A stretch of 20,320 nucleotides of DNA, from assembly GCA_001800005.1 (NCBI GenBank), contig MGUL01000059.1, forward strand, positions 1 through 20,320. The letters are read 5' to 3'. The DNA is from Elusimicrobia bacterium RBG_16_66_12 (lineage in GTDB: Bacteria > Elusimicrobiota > Elusimicrobia > UBA1565 > UBA9628). Positions within the stretch are counted from its first letter, which is position 1. Every line of letters begins with the position of its first letter. A program made the translations under genes and the position numbers. Below are positions 14,478 through 20,320 of the stretch, piece after piece. The notes below the pieces were generated by a model, which was not told where the DNA came from, searched no databases, and saw only the letters and a list, made by a program, of their open reading frames with translations.

Positions 14478-15902
14478 ATGGCCGTCCGAGTGTCCCTCGT
14501 CCTGACCGCTTTACTGGCAACGGCAGCGGTTTGCCCATATTTCGCCCTGTCTGCGGAGAGTGCGGCTCCAGACGTTCCGGCCAAAGGCGATTTCTTCGGC
14601 GCCGAAACTTCGAGCGATCCGTCCCTTCCTCCCTCTGGCCGAAACGACGAGCCCGCTGCGAAGCCAGCGCCACTTGGCAACGCCGATCTCGCGCGAGAAG
14701 GCAAAATCGCGGATGGGGCCGAATCCGAGCCTGTGCCCGAGCCTTTGCTCGTCAACGTCAAGCTCTCGATCCGGGCCGCCCTGGACCGCAAGGACGCGCC
14801 CGCGGCCGAGCGGCTGTTCCAGGACGCGCTGAAACAGTTCCCGCGCGACCCCGACCTGCGCGAGGTCCAAGATCGCCGGACGCTGCACCTGCATGAGGAG
14901 AAGGTTCGGGCCATATTCAGCCGGGCACGGGCCGACGGGGCCAGGTTGTTCGGGCACCAATGGCTGCCGGGTCAGACGGTGGAGGACGAGGAGTTGGGCG
15001 TCGGGATGGACCGGAACTCTCTTGACCCGAGGTCGCGGAGGAAAGTCGATCCCGTGATCAAGGCGGCTCTCACCGAGGGCTACCGCTCTCTGGACCGCGG
15101 CGACCCCGCGCGGGCCGAGAAGGTCTTGACCGGCGCCCTCCGCCGGCATGACGACTCCGCCGAACTCCATTACGCGCGCGTGCTGGCCCGCGGGATGGGG
15201 GGGAACCTCAAGAAGGCCGACGAGGACTCCCTGCGGGCCGTCACGCTCAGCCGCGAGGCCCCTGTGGCGCTCTCCCAGCGCGCAAGCCTGATGATGACCA
15301 TGGGACGCCGTGCGGAGGCCTTCGCCTGGGCCAATCGCGCCCTGGAGGGCAATCCTCAGGATGCGGACGCCCTGGCGATCCGAGGAAGGGTCCTGTGGGA
15401 AGACCGCAAACGCTCCGATTTGGCAATCGAGGCCCTTAAGAAGGCCGCGGAGATCGACCCAGAGGGCTACAAGGACCTCTACCAAGGCCGCGTTCGCCGG
15501 TTCCACGGCGAGCGGGCGCTGGGCAGCGCCGGCAAGGGGGACTACAAGCAGGCGCTGACGGAAGCCGACGCGGCGCTGGAGATCGACCCGTCCGACGCGC
15601 TGGCGCGCACGGTGCGCGGGATGGCCTTCTTCAAGACGGGGAAGGTGGAGGAGTCGATCAAGGAGGCGACGCTTGCGCTGAAGAGCGACCCGGGCTCGAA
15701 GTGGGCGCTGGCTTACCGCGCGATGGCGATGGAGACGCTGGGGGCCCGGCGGCAGGCTCTGGCCGACTTCAAGCGCGCGGCCGGGATAGACCCGGCGCGC
15801 TTCGGCCCTGATTACGAAAGGCTGGCGCGCGCGCAGCGCGAGGGCAGTCCGCCTCTGTGGGGGCGGGAAGGCAAGGCCCGCGTTCTGGCCGACTCCCGCT
15901 GA
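14478..15902 (+). CDS. Secreted tetratricopeptide-repeat protein
   Basis: A 474-residue protein. Start at 14478 (MAVRVSLVLTALLATAAVCP), which gives a clean signal peptide to about residue 25; a longer frame to 14397 would bury it. A Pro/Ala/Glu-rich linker follows (about 25-90), then a region around AALDRKDAPAAERLFQDALK that is one TPR, and a C-terminal array of about six repeats from residue 190 on (for example YRSLDRGDPARAEKVLTGAL and ALTEADAALEIDPSDALART). It should act as a periplasmic scaffold for protein contacts. It is monocistronic with a leaderless-type promoter. The TPR core has much higher third-position GC than the linker. Confidence 0.85.
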   Translation: MAVRVSLVLTALLATAAVCPYFALSAESAAPDVPAKGDFFGAETSSDPSLPPSGRNDEPAAKPAPLGNADLAREGKIADGAESEPVPEPLLVNVKLSIRAALDRKDAPAAERLFQDALKQFPRDPDLREVQDRRTLHLHEEKVRAIFSRARADGARLFGHQWLPGQTVEDEELGVGMDRNSLDPRSRRKVDPVIKAALTEGYRSLDRGDPARAEKVLTGALRRHDDSAELHYARVLARGMGGNLKKADEDSLRAVTLSREAPVALSQRASLMMTMGRRAEAFAWANRALEGNPQDADALAIRGRVLWEDRKRSDLAIEALKKAAEIDPEGYKDLYQGRVRRFHGERALGSAGKGDYKQALTEADAALEIDPSDALARTVRGMAFFKTGKVEESIKEATLALKSDPGSKWALAYRAMAMETLGARRQALADFKRAAGIDPARFGPDYERLARAQREGSPPLWGREGKARVLADSR

Positions 15903-15932
15903 GGCCAGTCTACAGGGCTGAAGATGTCGGCT

Positions 15933-15955
15933 CATGGGAGGGGGAAACTCCCATG
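15933..15955 (+). repeat. Hairpin 30 bases after the TPR gene
   Basis: CATGGGAG (15933-15940) and CTCCCATG (15948-15955) are perfect eight-base arms with a seven-base loop. No T-run follows, so it is at best a weak terminator or the first hairpin of the structured region. Confidence 0.5.
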
Positions 15956-16017
15956 CCAAACCCACGCGCGACGATGCCTGGCGGCGAGCTGGCCGCTAAA
16001 TTCGCGACTCAAAACCC

Positions 16018-16081
16018 CCGACAAAACGTCCGGCAAAGTATCCGCCGGGTGTCCGACAAGGTGTCCGGCATGTCGGACACC
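16018..16081 (+). repeat. 12-base tandem repeat ending in a ten-base inverted repeat
   Basis: Units CCGACAAAACGT, CCGGCAAAGTAT, CCGCCGGGTGT, CCGACAAGGTGT and CCGGCATGT follow each other from 16018 to 16073. The end of the array folds: GGTGTCCGAC (16048-16057) pairs with GTCGGACACC (16072-16081). One plus-strand frame crosses the array, but I see no support for its being a gene. Confidence 0.55.
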
Positions 16082-16117
16082 CCCCACCAACAGATTCGCC
16101 AACGTGTTGGCGGGGGG
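16080..16117 (+). other. GC-rich hairpin with an alternative pairing (P0 of copy 1)
   Basis: CCCCCC-A-CCAACA (16080-16092) pairs with TGTTGG-C-GGGGGG (16105-16117) with one mismatch. A competing short hairpin, CGCCAA (16097-16102) with TTGGCG (16107-16112), uses part of the same bases, so the two cannot form together. It ends exactly 30 bases before helix P1 of copy 1. Confidence 0.5.
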
Positions 16118-16147
16118 GGTACACCGAAAGGTCTATGAAATTGCGTC

Positions 16148-16280
16148 GGTTTTCTCGACACTCGCGCGCCCGCTTTGAAATCGGCGATGCCGATTTCACC
16201 TCCCGACCACTCACCCCCAACCATGCATTTTTGGGGTTGAGTGGTCGGGAGGACAGCGGGCTGGGTGGGTTGAGAAAACC
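16148..16280. ncRNA. Three-way-junction structured element, copy 1
   Basis: Helix P1: 16148-16159 with 16269-16280 (GGTTTTCTC with GAGAAAACC plus three more pairs, one a G-U). P2: GCCCGCT (16168-16174) with AGCGGGC (16255-16261). Inside P2, separated by one T, is P3: TGAAATCGGC with GCCGATTTCA (16176-16185/16189-16198, triloop). Immediately after it comes P4: 15 bp, CCTCCCGACCACTCA (16199-16213) with 16238-16252, capped by a further CCCCAA/TTGGGG helix and a ten-base loop; two bases return to P2. A purine-rich tail with GAACAG and GAACGGAGAT follows to about 16350. I do not recognise the family, and strand and transcription are unknown; the G-U pair favours the plus strand slightly. Confidence 0.55.
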
Positions 16281-16455
16281 AAGTCATAGGTCAAGAGAAA
16301 TTGAACAGCAAAACGGAAAGAAGTGGACGGAGGAACGGAGATAATTGGTCGTGACGGTGAAAGGAAACTCGGGCGCAAGTCGGGGGAAATACCTGGCCTG
16401 GCGGGGTGGAAGTCGCACGGTGCGAGAGGTGAAACTCGGGACAAGGGCAGGACAG

Positions 16456-16479
16456 ACCCCTCGGGCGTGTCCGAGGGGT
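16456..16479 (+). other. Hairpin P0 before structured copy 2
   Basis: ACCCCTCGG (16456-16464) and CCGAGGGGT (16471-16479) are perfect nine-base arms around a six-base loop. It ends 30 bases before P1 of copy 2, the same distance as in copy 1. Between the copies a ten-base direct repeat, GAAACTCGGG, occurs at 16364 and 16431. Confidence 0.55.
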
Positions 16480-16509
16480 AGGGCATTCGAGCAGTACCGG
16501 GAAACCGAC

Positions 16510-16644
16510 GCTTTTCTCGATTCTTTGTCACCCACCTCGAAATCGGCTTCGCCGTTTTCGCCTCCTGACCCCACCCCCCCAACCACTGCGTGGTGTGTGG
16601 TGATGGGGTCAGGAGGATGGTGGGTGAGTTGAATCGAGAAAAGC
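16510..16644. ncRNA. Three-way-junction structured element, copy 2
   Basis: P1: GCTTTTCTCGATTC (16510-16523) with 16631-16644, 14 perfect pairs. P2: TCACCCACC (16528-16536) with GGTGGGTGA (16619-16627). P3: CGAAATCGGC (16538-16547) with 16551-16560, one T-T mismatch. P4: CCTCCTGACCCCA (16561-16573) with TGGGGTCAGGAGG (16604-16616). Junction strands are T, none, and AT, as in copy 1 (T, none, AC). P2 has a wholly different sequence from copy 1 but is fully paired, and P1 swaps a G-C pair for C-G. The P4 loop shares CCCCCAACCA with copy 1, and the downstream tail again carries GAACAG and GAACGGAGAT. Period between copies: 362 bases. Confidence 0.55.
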
Positions 16645-16733
16645 TGTGAGGGTAGATGGAACTGAACAGAAAAGAACTGAATGAGGGAACGAAGAACGGA
16701 GATGGTTCGGCAAGGAGAAAATCAGCGGGATGG

Positions 16734-16857
16734 CGGGCAAGAACTCGTCTAACGGAAGGCGTCATTGATAGGACGGAGCGGCGTCAGTGTTGGGACGGGA
16801 AAACGTCAGCGTTGGGACGGAAGTCGGCCCGCATTCCGTTAGACGAGTTCTTGCCCG
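16734..16857. repeat. 24-bp perfect inverted repeat flanking the iterons
   Basis: Arms 16734-16757 and 16834-16857 are exact reverse complements (the left arm begins CGGGCAAGAACTCGTC). They enclose 76 bases holding the tandem iterons. The right arm ends 48 bases before the ATG of the MerR-like gene, so the structure lies in its promoter region. Such long perfect arms suggest a protein-bound cruciform, a small transposable relic or a replication or transfer site. Confidence 0.7.
16758..16823 (+). repeat. Three 22-bp iterons
   Basis: Units start at 16758, 16780 and 16802 and share the pattern GGCGTCA..GTTGGGACGG; units 2 and 3 differ at two of 19 core positions and unit 1 is more diverged. The exact 22-base period places each unit about two DNA turns apart, as in arrays bound by a replication initiator or a regulator. 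Confidence 0.6.
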
Positions 16858-16893
16858 GCAAGCGCGGGCTGGAAGTTCGCGGCGAAGCATAGG

Positions 16894-16899
16894 TACAAT
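16894..16899 (+). promoter_or_regulatory. -10 box of a leaderless-type promoter (MerR-like gene)
   Basis: TACAAT lies six bases before the ATG at 16906, with no ribosome-binding site, as before the activator (6593) and the TPR gene (14467). No clear -35 box was found, so it may depend on an activator, perhaps the MerR-like product or a factor bound to the iterons. Confidence 0.45.
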
Positions 16900-16905
16900 G
16901 CCGAC

Positions 16906-17646
16906 ATGGAGACAAAAACCTTGAAGGCCGGCGACCTTCAGAAGCTGCCGATCATGAAGCCGGGACTGGTCTTGGACTTCTTCGCGCACTGCGGCCAGGC
17001 GGGGTTGCAGCCGATCCAGGTCCTCATAGAACTGGACGACTTCATCGAGATGCTTGAAGCCATCGGCGATTTCAAGCTGAACCGACGCGCGCTGCTGGCC
17101 TACAGCACCCCCCGCGTCGGCCTCATCGCGCCGCCAGTCCAAGTGCAAGGCAAGGCCTACTATGTCTTCCCGGACAACTTCGACCGCATGGGGCTCATCC
17201 TGACCCTGCGGCAGGCCTACAACCTCCCTTTGACGGCCATTCGCGAGCTTGTCGACCGGTTCCCGCGTGAGAATTACGAACTGCTGATGGAGCTCAAGCT
17301 CAAGATCTCGGACGTGTTGGACCTGGCCAAGATGCTCAAGGACGGCTACGGCCTGGGCGACCTTGTGATGGCCAAGGCGAGCGACGTTCTCCTGATGGAC
17401 CTCCTGTCCTCAAGCGCGGCGCTGTCGGCCGCCACGGAACCCGGGGACACCCTTCAGAAGCTCCAGGAGAAGCTGCTCCTGACCCGGCTGGACGAGATGA
17501 AGGCCTGGGTCAGATCCGGGCGCTGGCAGAAGTTCCTGCGCAACGAGTCGGCCCAGGACCTCAAAGACCTCGCGACCAGGAAGATCCACCACAAGCGCAT
17601 CGTCGCCAAGGAGAGGGCCAAGCGGGCGCGGCGACAGGCTGCATGA
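16906..17646 (+). CDS. MerR-like DNA-binding regulator of the mobile element
   Basis: A 246-residue protein. Residues about 57-120 resemble a MerR winged helix: LNRRALLAYSTPRVGLIAPP, then QGKAYYVFPDNFDRMGLILT and LRQAYNLPLTAIRELVDRFP (compare R.L.YY...GLI.P....G.RLY and the later helix). It is preceded by a helical N-terminus and followed by a long helical region and a strongly basic tail (RIVAKERAKRARRQA). No metal-binding cysteines are seen. The start follows a leaderless-type TACAAT box. It is ten bases upstream of the excisionase-like gene, so the two form an operon. It probably controls the element, and the iterons and long inverted repeat just upstream are plausible binding sites. Confidence 0.6.
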   Translation: METKTLKAGDLQKLPIMKPGLVLDFFAHCGQAGLQPIQVLIELDDFIEMLEAIGDFKLNRRALLAYSTPRVGLIAPPVQVQGKAYYVFPDNFDRMGLILTLRQAYNLPLTAIRELVDRFPRENYELLMELKLKISDVLDLAKMLKDGYGLGDLVMAKASDVLLMDLLSSSAALSAATEPGDTLQKLQEKLLLTRLDEMKAWVRSGRWQKFLRNESAQDLKDLATRKIHHKRIVAKERAKRARRQAA

Positions 17647-17656
17647 GAGCCAAGCC

Positions 17657-17863
17657 ATGAACCGGCTCCTGACCGTGGACGAGGTGGCGACCTGGCTGCA
17701 GGTCAAGCCGCGGACCATCTACCAATGGGTCCACGAGGGTTATATCCCCGTCATCAAGCTCGGGACCTTGGTCCGCTTCGACCAGGCCAGCGTCCTTGCT
17801 TGGGTCAAGAAACGCGAGACGCCAGGGCGGACCCGCAAGCAACCGGAGTTCGACCTCAGTTGA
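17657..17863 (+). CDS. Excisionase-family small HTH protein
   Basis: A 68-residue protein beginning MNRLLTVDEVATWLQVKPRT and continuing IYQWVHEGYIPVIKLGTLVR: the classic MerR-like excisionase domain (HTH_17), with the usual LTVDEVA, T-IY-W and wing. Such proteins bend DNA at the attachment site and bias the recombinase towards excision. Its last eight bases overlap the end of the convergent integrase gene, so transcription of one should oppose the other. The pairing with the integrase supports an integrative element able to excise. Confidence 0.85.
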   Translation: MNRLLTVDEVATWLQVKPRTIYQWVHEGYIPVIKLGTLVRFDQASVLAWVKKRETPGRTRKQPEFDLS

Positions 17864-18881
17864 ACTCCAAGCGTCCAACGGCAGCCTTGAGATAGTCCGG
17901 GGCAAGGTGCGCGTAGATTTCCGTGGTCTTGATGCTGGCATGGCCCAGGAGTTTTGAGACGCTGTAAAGGTCCGCGCCCTTCATGATGAGGTGGCTGGCG
18001 AAGGTGTGCCGGAAGGAGTGAAGGCTCCCCTCGATGCCGAGTCCCCGCAGGAACTTCTTGAAGCGATGGGTCAGGAAGTCCGATAGATAGGCGTTGCCCA
18101 TTCTATCGTGGAAAACCGGCTCATCGGGGGCGCGAGTTCCCGATAGCGCCTGCAGAGCCTTCAATGCCCCCGCGTTCAGAGGGATATGCCGGACTTCGTA
18201 GTCCTTCGGACGCCAGTCGTCCTTGGCCTGGACCGTCAGGATTTTTCGCTCAAGACTGATATCCGCCCACGTCAGATGTCGAAGCTCGTCACGCCTCAAG
18301 CCGGTGTTGACTAAAAAAGCGATCATGGGGCCCAAAATGGCGTCCGCCTCCTTCAGCATTCTGGCGACTTCGGCCAGGGTGAAGAATCGCGCTTGCCGCT
18401 TGGGCTCCTTGAATTTCTTGACGGCCTGCCCGGGGTTGCGCACAAGGAAATCCCACTCAACGCCTCTGTTGAACATCGCCTTGATGACGGCCAACTCGCG
18501 GTTGACCGAGGAGGGGAGAAGACCGCCCTCGCGCCGCCAGTTCTTGTATTTCTCGATCTGTAGGTGGTTGATGTTCTTCAAGCGCTCGGTCTCGACGAAC
18601 CCCTTGAAGCGCGCAAGCACGGCCGCGCTGAGGTCATGGGAGTACGCGATACCGTTCGCTTTGACGTGCCCCAGGTACTCCGAGATCAAGTCATCCAGTT
18701 TCTTGTCCGTGTGCGCGAATCCGATTTCGCGGCGCTCGATCTTGACCTGAACGTCGGCCAGCGCCAATTCGGCCAGCTTCTTCGACCTGCCTACGCGCTT
18801 GCGGATTCGCTTGGCGTCCACGGCGTAGTCCAAATACCAATAGGCGCCCTTCTTGCCCTGCCTCTGATAGATGCGTGCCAT
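17856..18881 (-). CDS. Tyrosine recombinase (integrase)
   Basis: A 341-residue phage-type integrase: an N-terminal SAM-like core-binding domain (about 60-150) and a catalytic domain with Arg196 (NTGLRRDELRHL), H288-S-F-R291 (LHSFRHTFASHL), His314 (LLGH) and the nucleophile Tyr323 (EIYAHL). I start it at 18881 (MARIYQRQGKKGAYWYLDYA), the usual integrase opening; the longer frame upstream is a translation of the tRNA gene and is not real. It begins about 120 bases past the 3' end of tRNA-Ala and reads away from it, the standard layout for elements that integrate in a tRNA 3' end. The gap contains a terminator-like hairpin and a TGGCACA direct repeat. Confidence 0.93.
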   Translation of the reverse strand: MARIYQRQGKKGAYWYLDYAVDAKRIRKRVGRSKKLAELALADVQVKIERREIGFAHTDKKLDDLISEYLGHVKANGIAYSHDLSAAVLARFKGFVETERLKNINHLQIEKYKNWRREGGLLPSSVNRELAVIKAMFNRGVEWDFLVRNPGQAVKKFKEPKRQARFFTLAEVARMLKEADAILGPMIAFLVNTGLRRDELRHLTWADISLERKILTVQAKDDWRPKDYEVRHIPLNAGALKALQALSGTRAPDEPVFHDRMGNAYLSDFLTHRFKKFLRGLGIEGSLHSFRHTFASHLIMKGADLYSVSKLLGHASIKTTEIYAHLAPDYLKAAVGRLEFN

Positions 18882-18923
18882 GCCGGAAGTATGGCACACA
18901 AATGGCACAAGCGCCAGGGGGGC

Positions 18924-18964
18924 CAAAAGAGAGCCGCGACGGCCCCATTCGGGTCGTCGCGGCT
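18924..18964 (-). terminator. Terminator downstream of tRNA-Ala
   Basis: AGCCGCGACG (18932-18941) and CGTCGCGGCT (18955-18964) form a perfect ten-base stem; on the minus strand it is followed by CTCTTTTGG. It lies 40 bases past the tRNA 3' end and just before the integrase start. Confidence 0.7.
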
Positions 18965-19003
18965 TTCTCCGTCGATAAACATCTGCTTCGCGGCGTCTGA
19001 ATC

Positions 19004-19079
19004 TGGTGGACGTGACAGGGATCGAACCTGCGACCTCTTCCTTGCGAAGGAAGCGCTCTCCCAGCTGAGCTACACGCCC
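19004..19079 (-). tRNA. tRNA-Ala (CGC anticodon), CCA encoded
   Basis: Reads GGGCGTG, then D arm GCTCAGCTGGGAGAGC, anticodon arm CTTCC-TTCGCAA-GGAAG, T arm GCAGG-TTCGATC-CCTGT and CACGTCC-A-CCA. All stems pair. The anticodon CGC and the G3-T70 wobble pair, the alanine identity element, fix the identity. The encoded CCA is at 19006-19004. The integrase gene lies directly beyond the 3' end, so this is the likely integration target. On the minus strand CATAAT a few bases upstream is a possible -10 box. Confidence 0.95.
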
Positions 19080-19165
19080 AACGGGTCGATTATGCCAAAA
19101 TCGCGGCCCCTCGTCCAGCGCACGCGCGGCACGCTCCGTTCCGGACATATAGTAATCTCTCCGGA

Positions 19166-19825
19166 ATGAGGAAGCTGGTCCAAGGCATCGTGCGCTTCCG
19201 CCGGGAGGCGCGTCCCGGCTATCGCGAGCAGTTCGCGCACCTCGCCCTCGACCAACGGCCCGACACGTTCTTCGTGGCCTGCTCGGACAGCCGCGTGGTG
19301 CCCAACACCTTCGCCTCGACGGACCCCGGCGACCTCTTCGTCGTCCGCAACCCGGGGAACATCGTCCCGACCGAGGACGCCTCGCGCAACCCCGCCGCGG
19401 CGGGCACGGCCGCGGCCGTGGAGTTCGCCGTGCGCCGCCTCGGCGTCACGGACGCCGTGGTCTGCGGCCATTCCGACTGCGGGGCGATGAAGGAGATGGC
19501 CGCGGGCTCCGCGGGCGGAGGCCCGCTGGCCTCCTGGCTCCAGGCGGCGGGGGACTCTCTGCTCGAACTGCGGCGGCGTCCGGAACTCGCCCCGGAGCGC
19601 CCTTTCCATGACCGCCTGTCCCAGGCCCATGCCCTCATCCAGCTCGAGCACCTGAAGACCCACGCCCCGGTGCGCGAGGCCCTGGCGGCGGGCCGGCTGC
19701 GCCTGCACGCCTGGTGGTTCGACCTCGCGGGGGCCGACGTCCACGCCTGGGAGCCGGCATTGGGGCGCTTCACCCTCATCGACGAGCCCGAGGCGGAGCG
19801 GATCCTCGCCCGCCTCGGCGTCTAG
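19166..19825 (+). CDS. Beta-carbonic anhydrase
   Basis: A 219-residue protein with the family signature: Cys39-S-Asp41-S-Arg43 (FVACSDSRVVPNTFAS), GDLFVVRNPGNIVP and CGHSDCGAM with His102 and Cys105. Cys39, His102 and Cys105 are the zinc ligands, and Asp41/Arg43 the catalytic dyad. It interconverts carbon dioxide and bicarbonate in the cytoplasm. The length is normal and there is no signal peptide. No strong ribosome-binding site precedes the ATG; TATAGT (19148-19153) twelve bases upstream would give a very short leader. Its stop codon overlaps the stop of the convergent mltG gene. It is on the far side of the tRNA from the integrase, so it is probably host backbone. Confidence 0.95.
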   Translation: MRKLVQGIVRFRREARPGYREQFAHLALDQRPDTFFVACSDSRVVPNTFASTDPGDLFVVRNPGNIVPTEDASRNPAAAGTAAAVEFAVRRLGVTDAVVCGHSDCGAMKEMAAGSAGGGPLASWLQAAGDSLLELRRRPELAPERPFHDRLSQAHALIQLEHLKTHAPVREALAAGRLRLHAWWFDLAGADVHAWEPALGRFTLIDEPEAERILARLGV

Positions 19826-20320
19826 CGCGCTGGAGAGGAGGACTGCTCCTGGAGCATCGCCTTCTGCTTGCGCAGCTCCTTCTTGTAGAGGCGGCGCGCC
19901 TCGGAGTGCTCCTCGTTGGTCTCCGAGAAGACGTGACCGCCGCGCGCGTCGGCCACGAAATAGAGCGCGCGGGTGTCGGCGGGCTTCAAGACGGCCAGGA
20001 AGCTCAGCAGCCCCGGGCTGCAGATGGGACCGGGCGGCAGGCCTTGGCGGCGGTAGGTGTTGTAGGGGGAGGCGAGGGCGAGGTCCGCCTTGGTCAGGCC
20101 CTTCTTCCACTCTCCGACGGCGTACTGCACGGTCGGGTCGGCCTGCAGAGGCATGCGCTTCTTGAGGCGGTTGAGATAGACCGCCGCGATGACGGCGCGC
20201 TCGGCCTTGAGCACCGCCTCGCGCTCGACGATGGAGGCCACGGTCAGCGCCTCGTCCAGAGTCAGCGATGGCCGGGGTTCGGCGGAGGCATAGGCCGTGC
20301 CGATCTCGCGCATGAACTCG
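19822..20320 (-). CDS. mltG: Endolytic murein transglycosylase MltG, C-terminal part
   Basis: The frame stays open to the right edge, so this is the last 165 or so codons. LTLDEALTVASIVEREAVLK contains the catalytic Glu of the YceG/MltG family (ASIVERE), followed by YLNRLKKRMPLQADPTVQYA, YNTYRRQGLPPGPICSPG and the ALYFVADARGGHVFSETNEEH end. MltG is an inner-membrane enzyme that cuts nascent glycan strands; the N-terminal membrane helix and LysM-like domain lie outside the window. The Lys/Gln-rich tail (RRLYKKELRKQKAMLQEQSS) is an ordinary variable extension. Its TAG shares bases with the carbonic anhydrase TAG in a CTAG overlap. Confidence 0.95.
   Translation of the reverse strand, partial: EFMREIGTAYASAEPRPSLTLDEALTVASIVEREAVLKAERAVIAAVYLNRLKKRMPLQADPTVQYAVGEWKKGLTKADLALASPYNTYRRQGLPPGPICSPGLLSFLAVLKPADTRALYFVADARGGHVFSETNEEHSEARRLYKKELRKQKAMLQEQSSSPAR

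Noticed and set aside
14511..15965. 484-residue minus-strand frame over the TPR gene
   Set aside because: Long only because of high GC; product is Arg/Leu/Gly-rich with no domain, while the plus frame has a signal peptide and TPR repeats.
15857..16138. 93-residue plus-strand frame after the TPR gene
   Set aside because: Begins inside the TPR gene in another frame and runs through the 12-mer array; no domain and no ribosome-binding site.
16211..16765. 184-residue minus-strand frame across the structured region
   Set aside because: Low-complexity Ser/Pro/Phe-rich product crossing several perfect hairpins; similar peptides from the two copies (SGGE..ADF) follow from the structural repeat itself, not from a protein family.
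18891..18906. GG-N10-GC site (TGGCAC, then TGGCA) resembling a sigma-54 promoter
   Set aside because: It is a short direct repeat TGGCACA, points toward the tRNA antisense and has no gene start at a sensible distance.
18882..19148. N-terminal extension of the integrase to 19148
   Set aside because: Its residues include GRVAQLGERFLRKEE, a translation of the tRNA-Ala gene; a typical integrase N-terminus starts at 18881.

Overview
The window reads as a chromosomal stretch of a fairly GC-rich bacterium with a mobile element integrated beside a tRNA gene. I cannot place the organism firmly. The sigma-54 enhancer-binding protein, the 7TMR-DISM hybrid kinase, several genes that appear to be transcribed without a leader, and the secreted TPR and proline/threonine-rich proteins would suit an Elusimicrobiota-like or deltaproteobacterial-like lineage; this is a guess.

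Layout. (1) About 1-3770, minus strand: a tightly overlapping operon with visibly lower GC than the rest. In order of transcription it holds a 34-residue peptide, a B12-binding radical SAM enzyme split by one frameshift, an MFS transporter, a short family-5 solute-binding protein and a further gene leaving the left edge. It looks like a peptide-modification (RiPP-like) cassette. (2) About 3920-9600: a self-contained sigma-54 signalling module. A plus-strand operon encodes an NtrC-type activator with receiver domain, a 60-residue histidine-hairpin protein and a diverged sigma-54. Around it lie a divergent pair, a lipoprotein/membrane operon and a proline/threonine-rich secreted protein, plus a lone receiver protein. 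All three flanking units carry a near-identical GG-N10-GA motif in front of them, which looks like a -24/-12 promoter with an altered -12 box. (3) About 9685-14313, minus strand: a secreted protein, a small ORF, a methyltransferase and a 924-residue hybrid histidine kinase, with a deleted relic of the secreted protein downstream. (4) 14478-15902, plus strand: a secreted TPR protein. (5) 15903-16905: 1 kb without a convincing gene but crowded with secondary structure. It contains two copies of a three-way-junction fold whose helices differ in sequence but keep the same geometry, and an iteron array inside a 24-bp inverted repeat. (6) 16906-18881: a MerR-like regulator, an excisionase-like protein and a convergent tyrosine recombinase. 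(7) 19004 onwards: tRNA-Ala(CGC), beta-carbonic anhydrase and the C-terminal part of MltG, which look like host backbone.

How it fits together: the recombinase sits just past the 3' end of tRNA-Ala and reads away from it, so the element should extend leftward from the tRNA. I could not find the other attachment site in the window, so the left boundary is unknown and regions 1-5 may be wholly or partly cargo. The strongest candidates for something undescribed are the dedicated sigma-54 module with its shared atypical promoter motif, the covarying three-way-junction element, and the radical-SAM peptide cassette.
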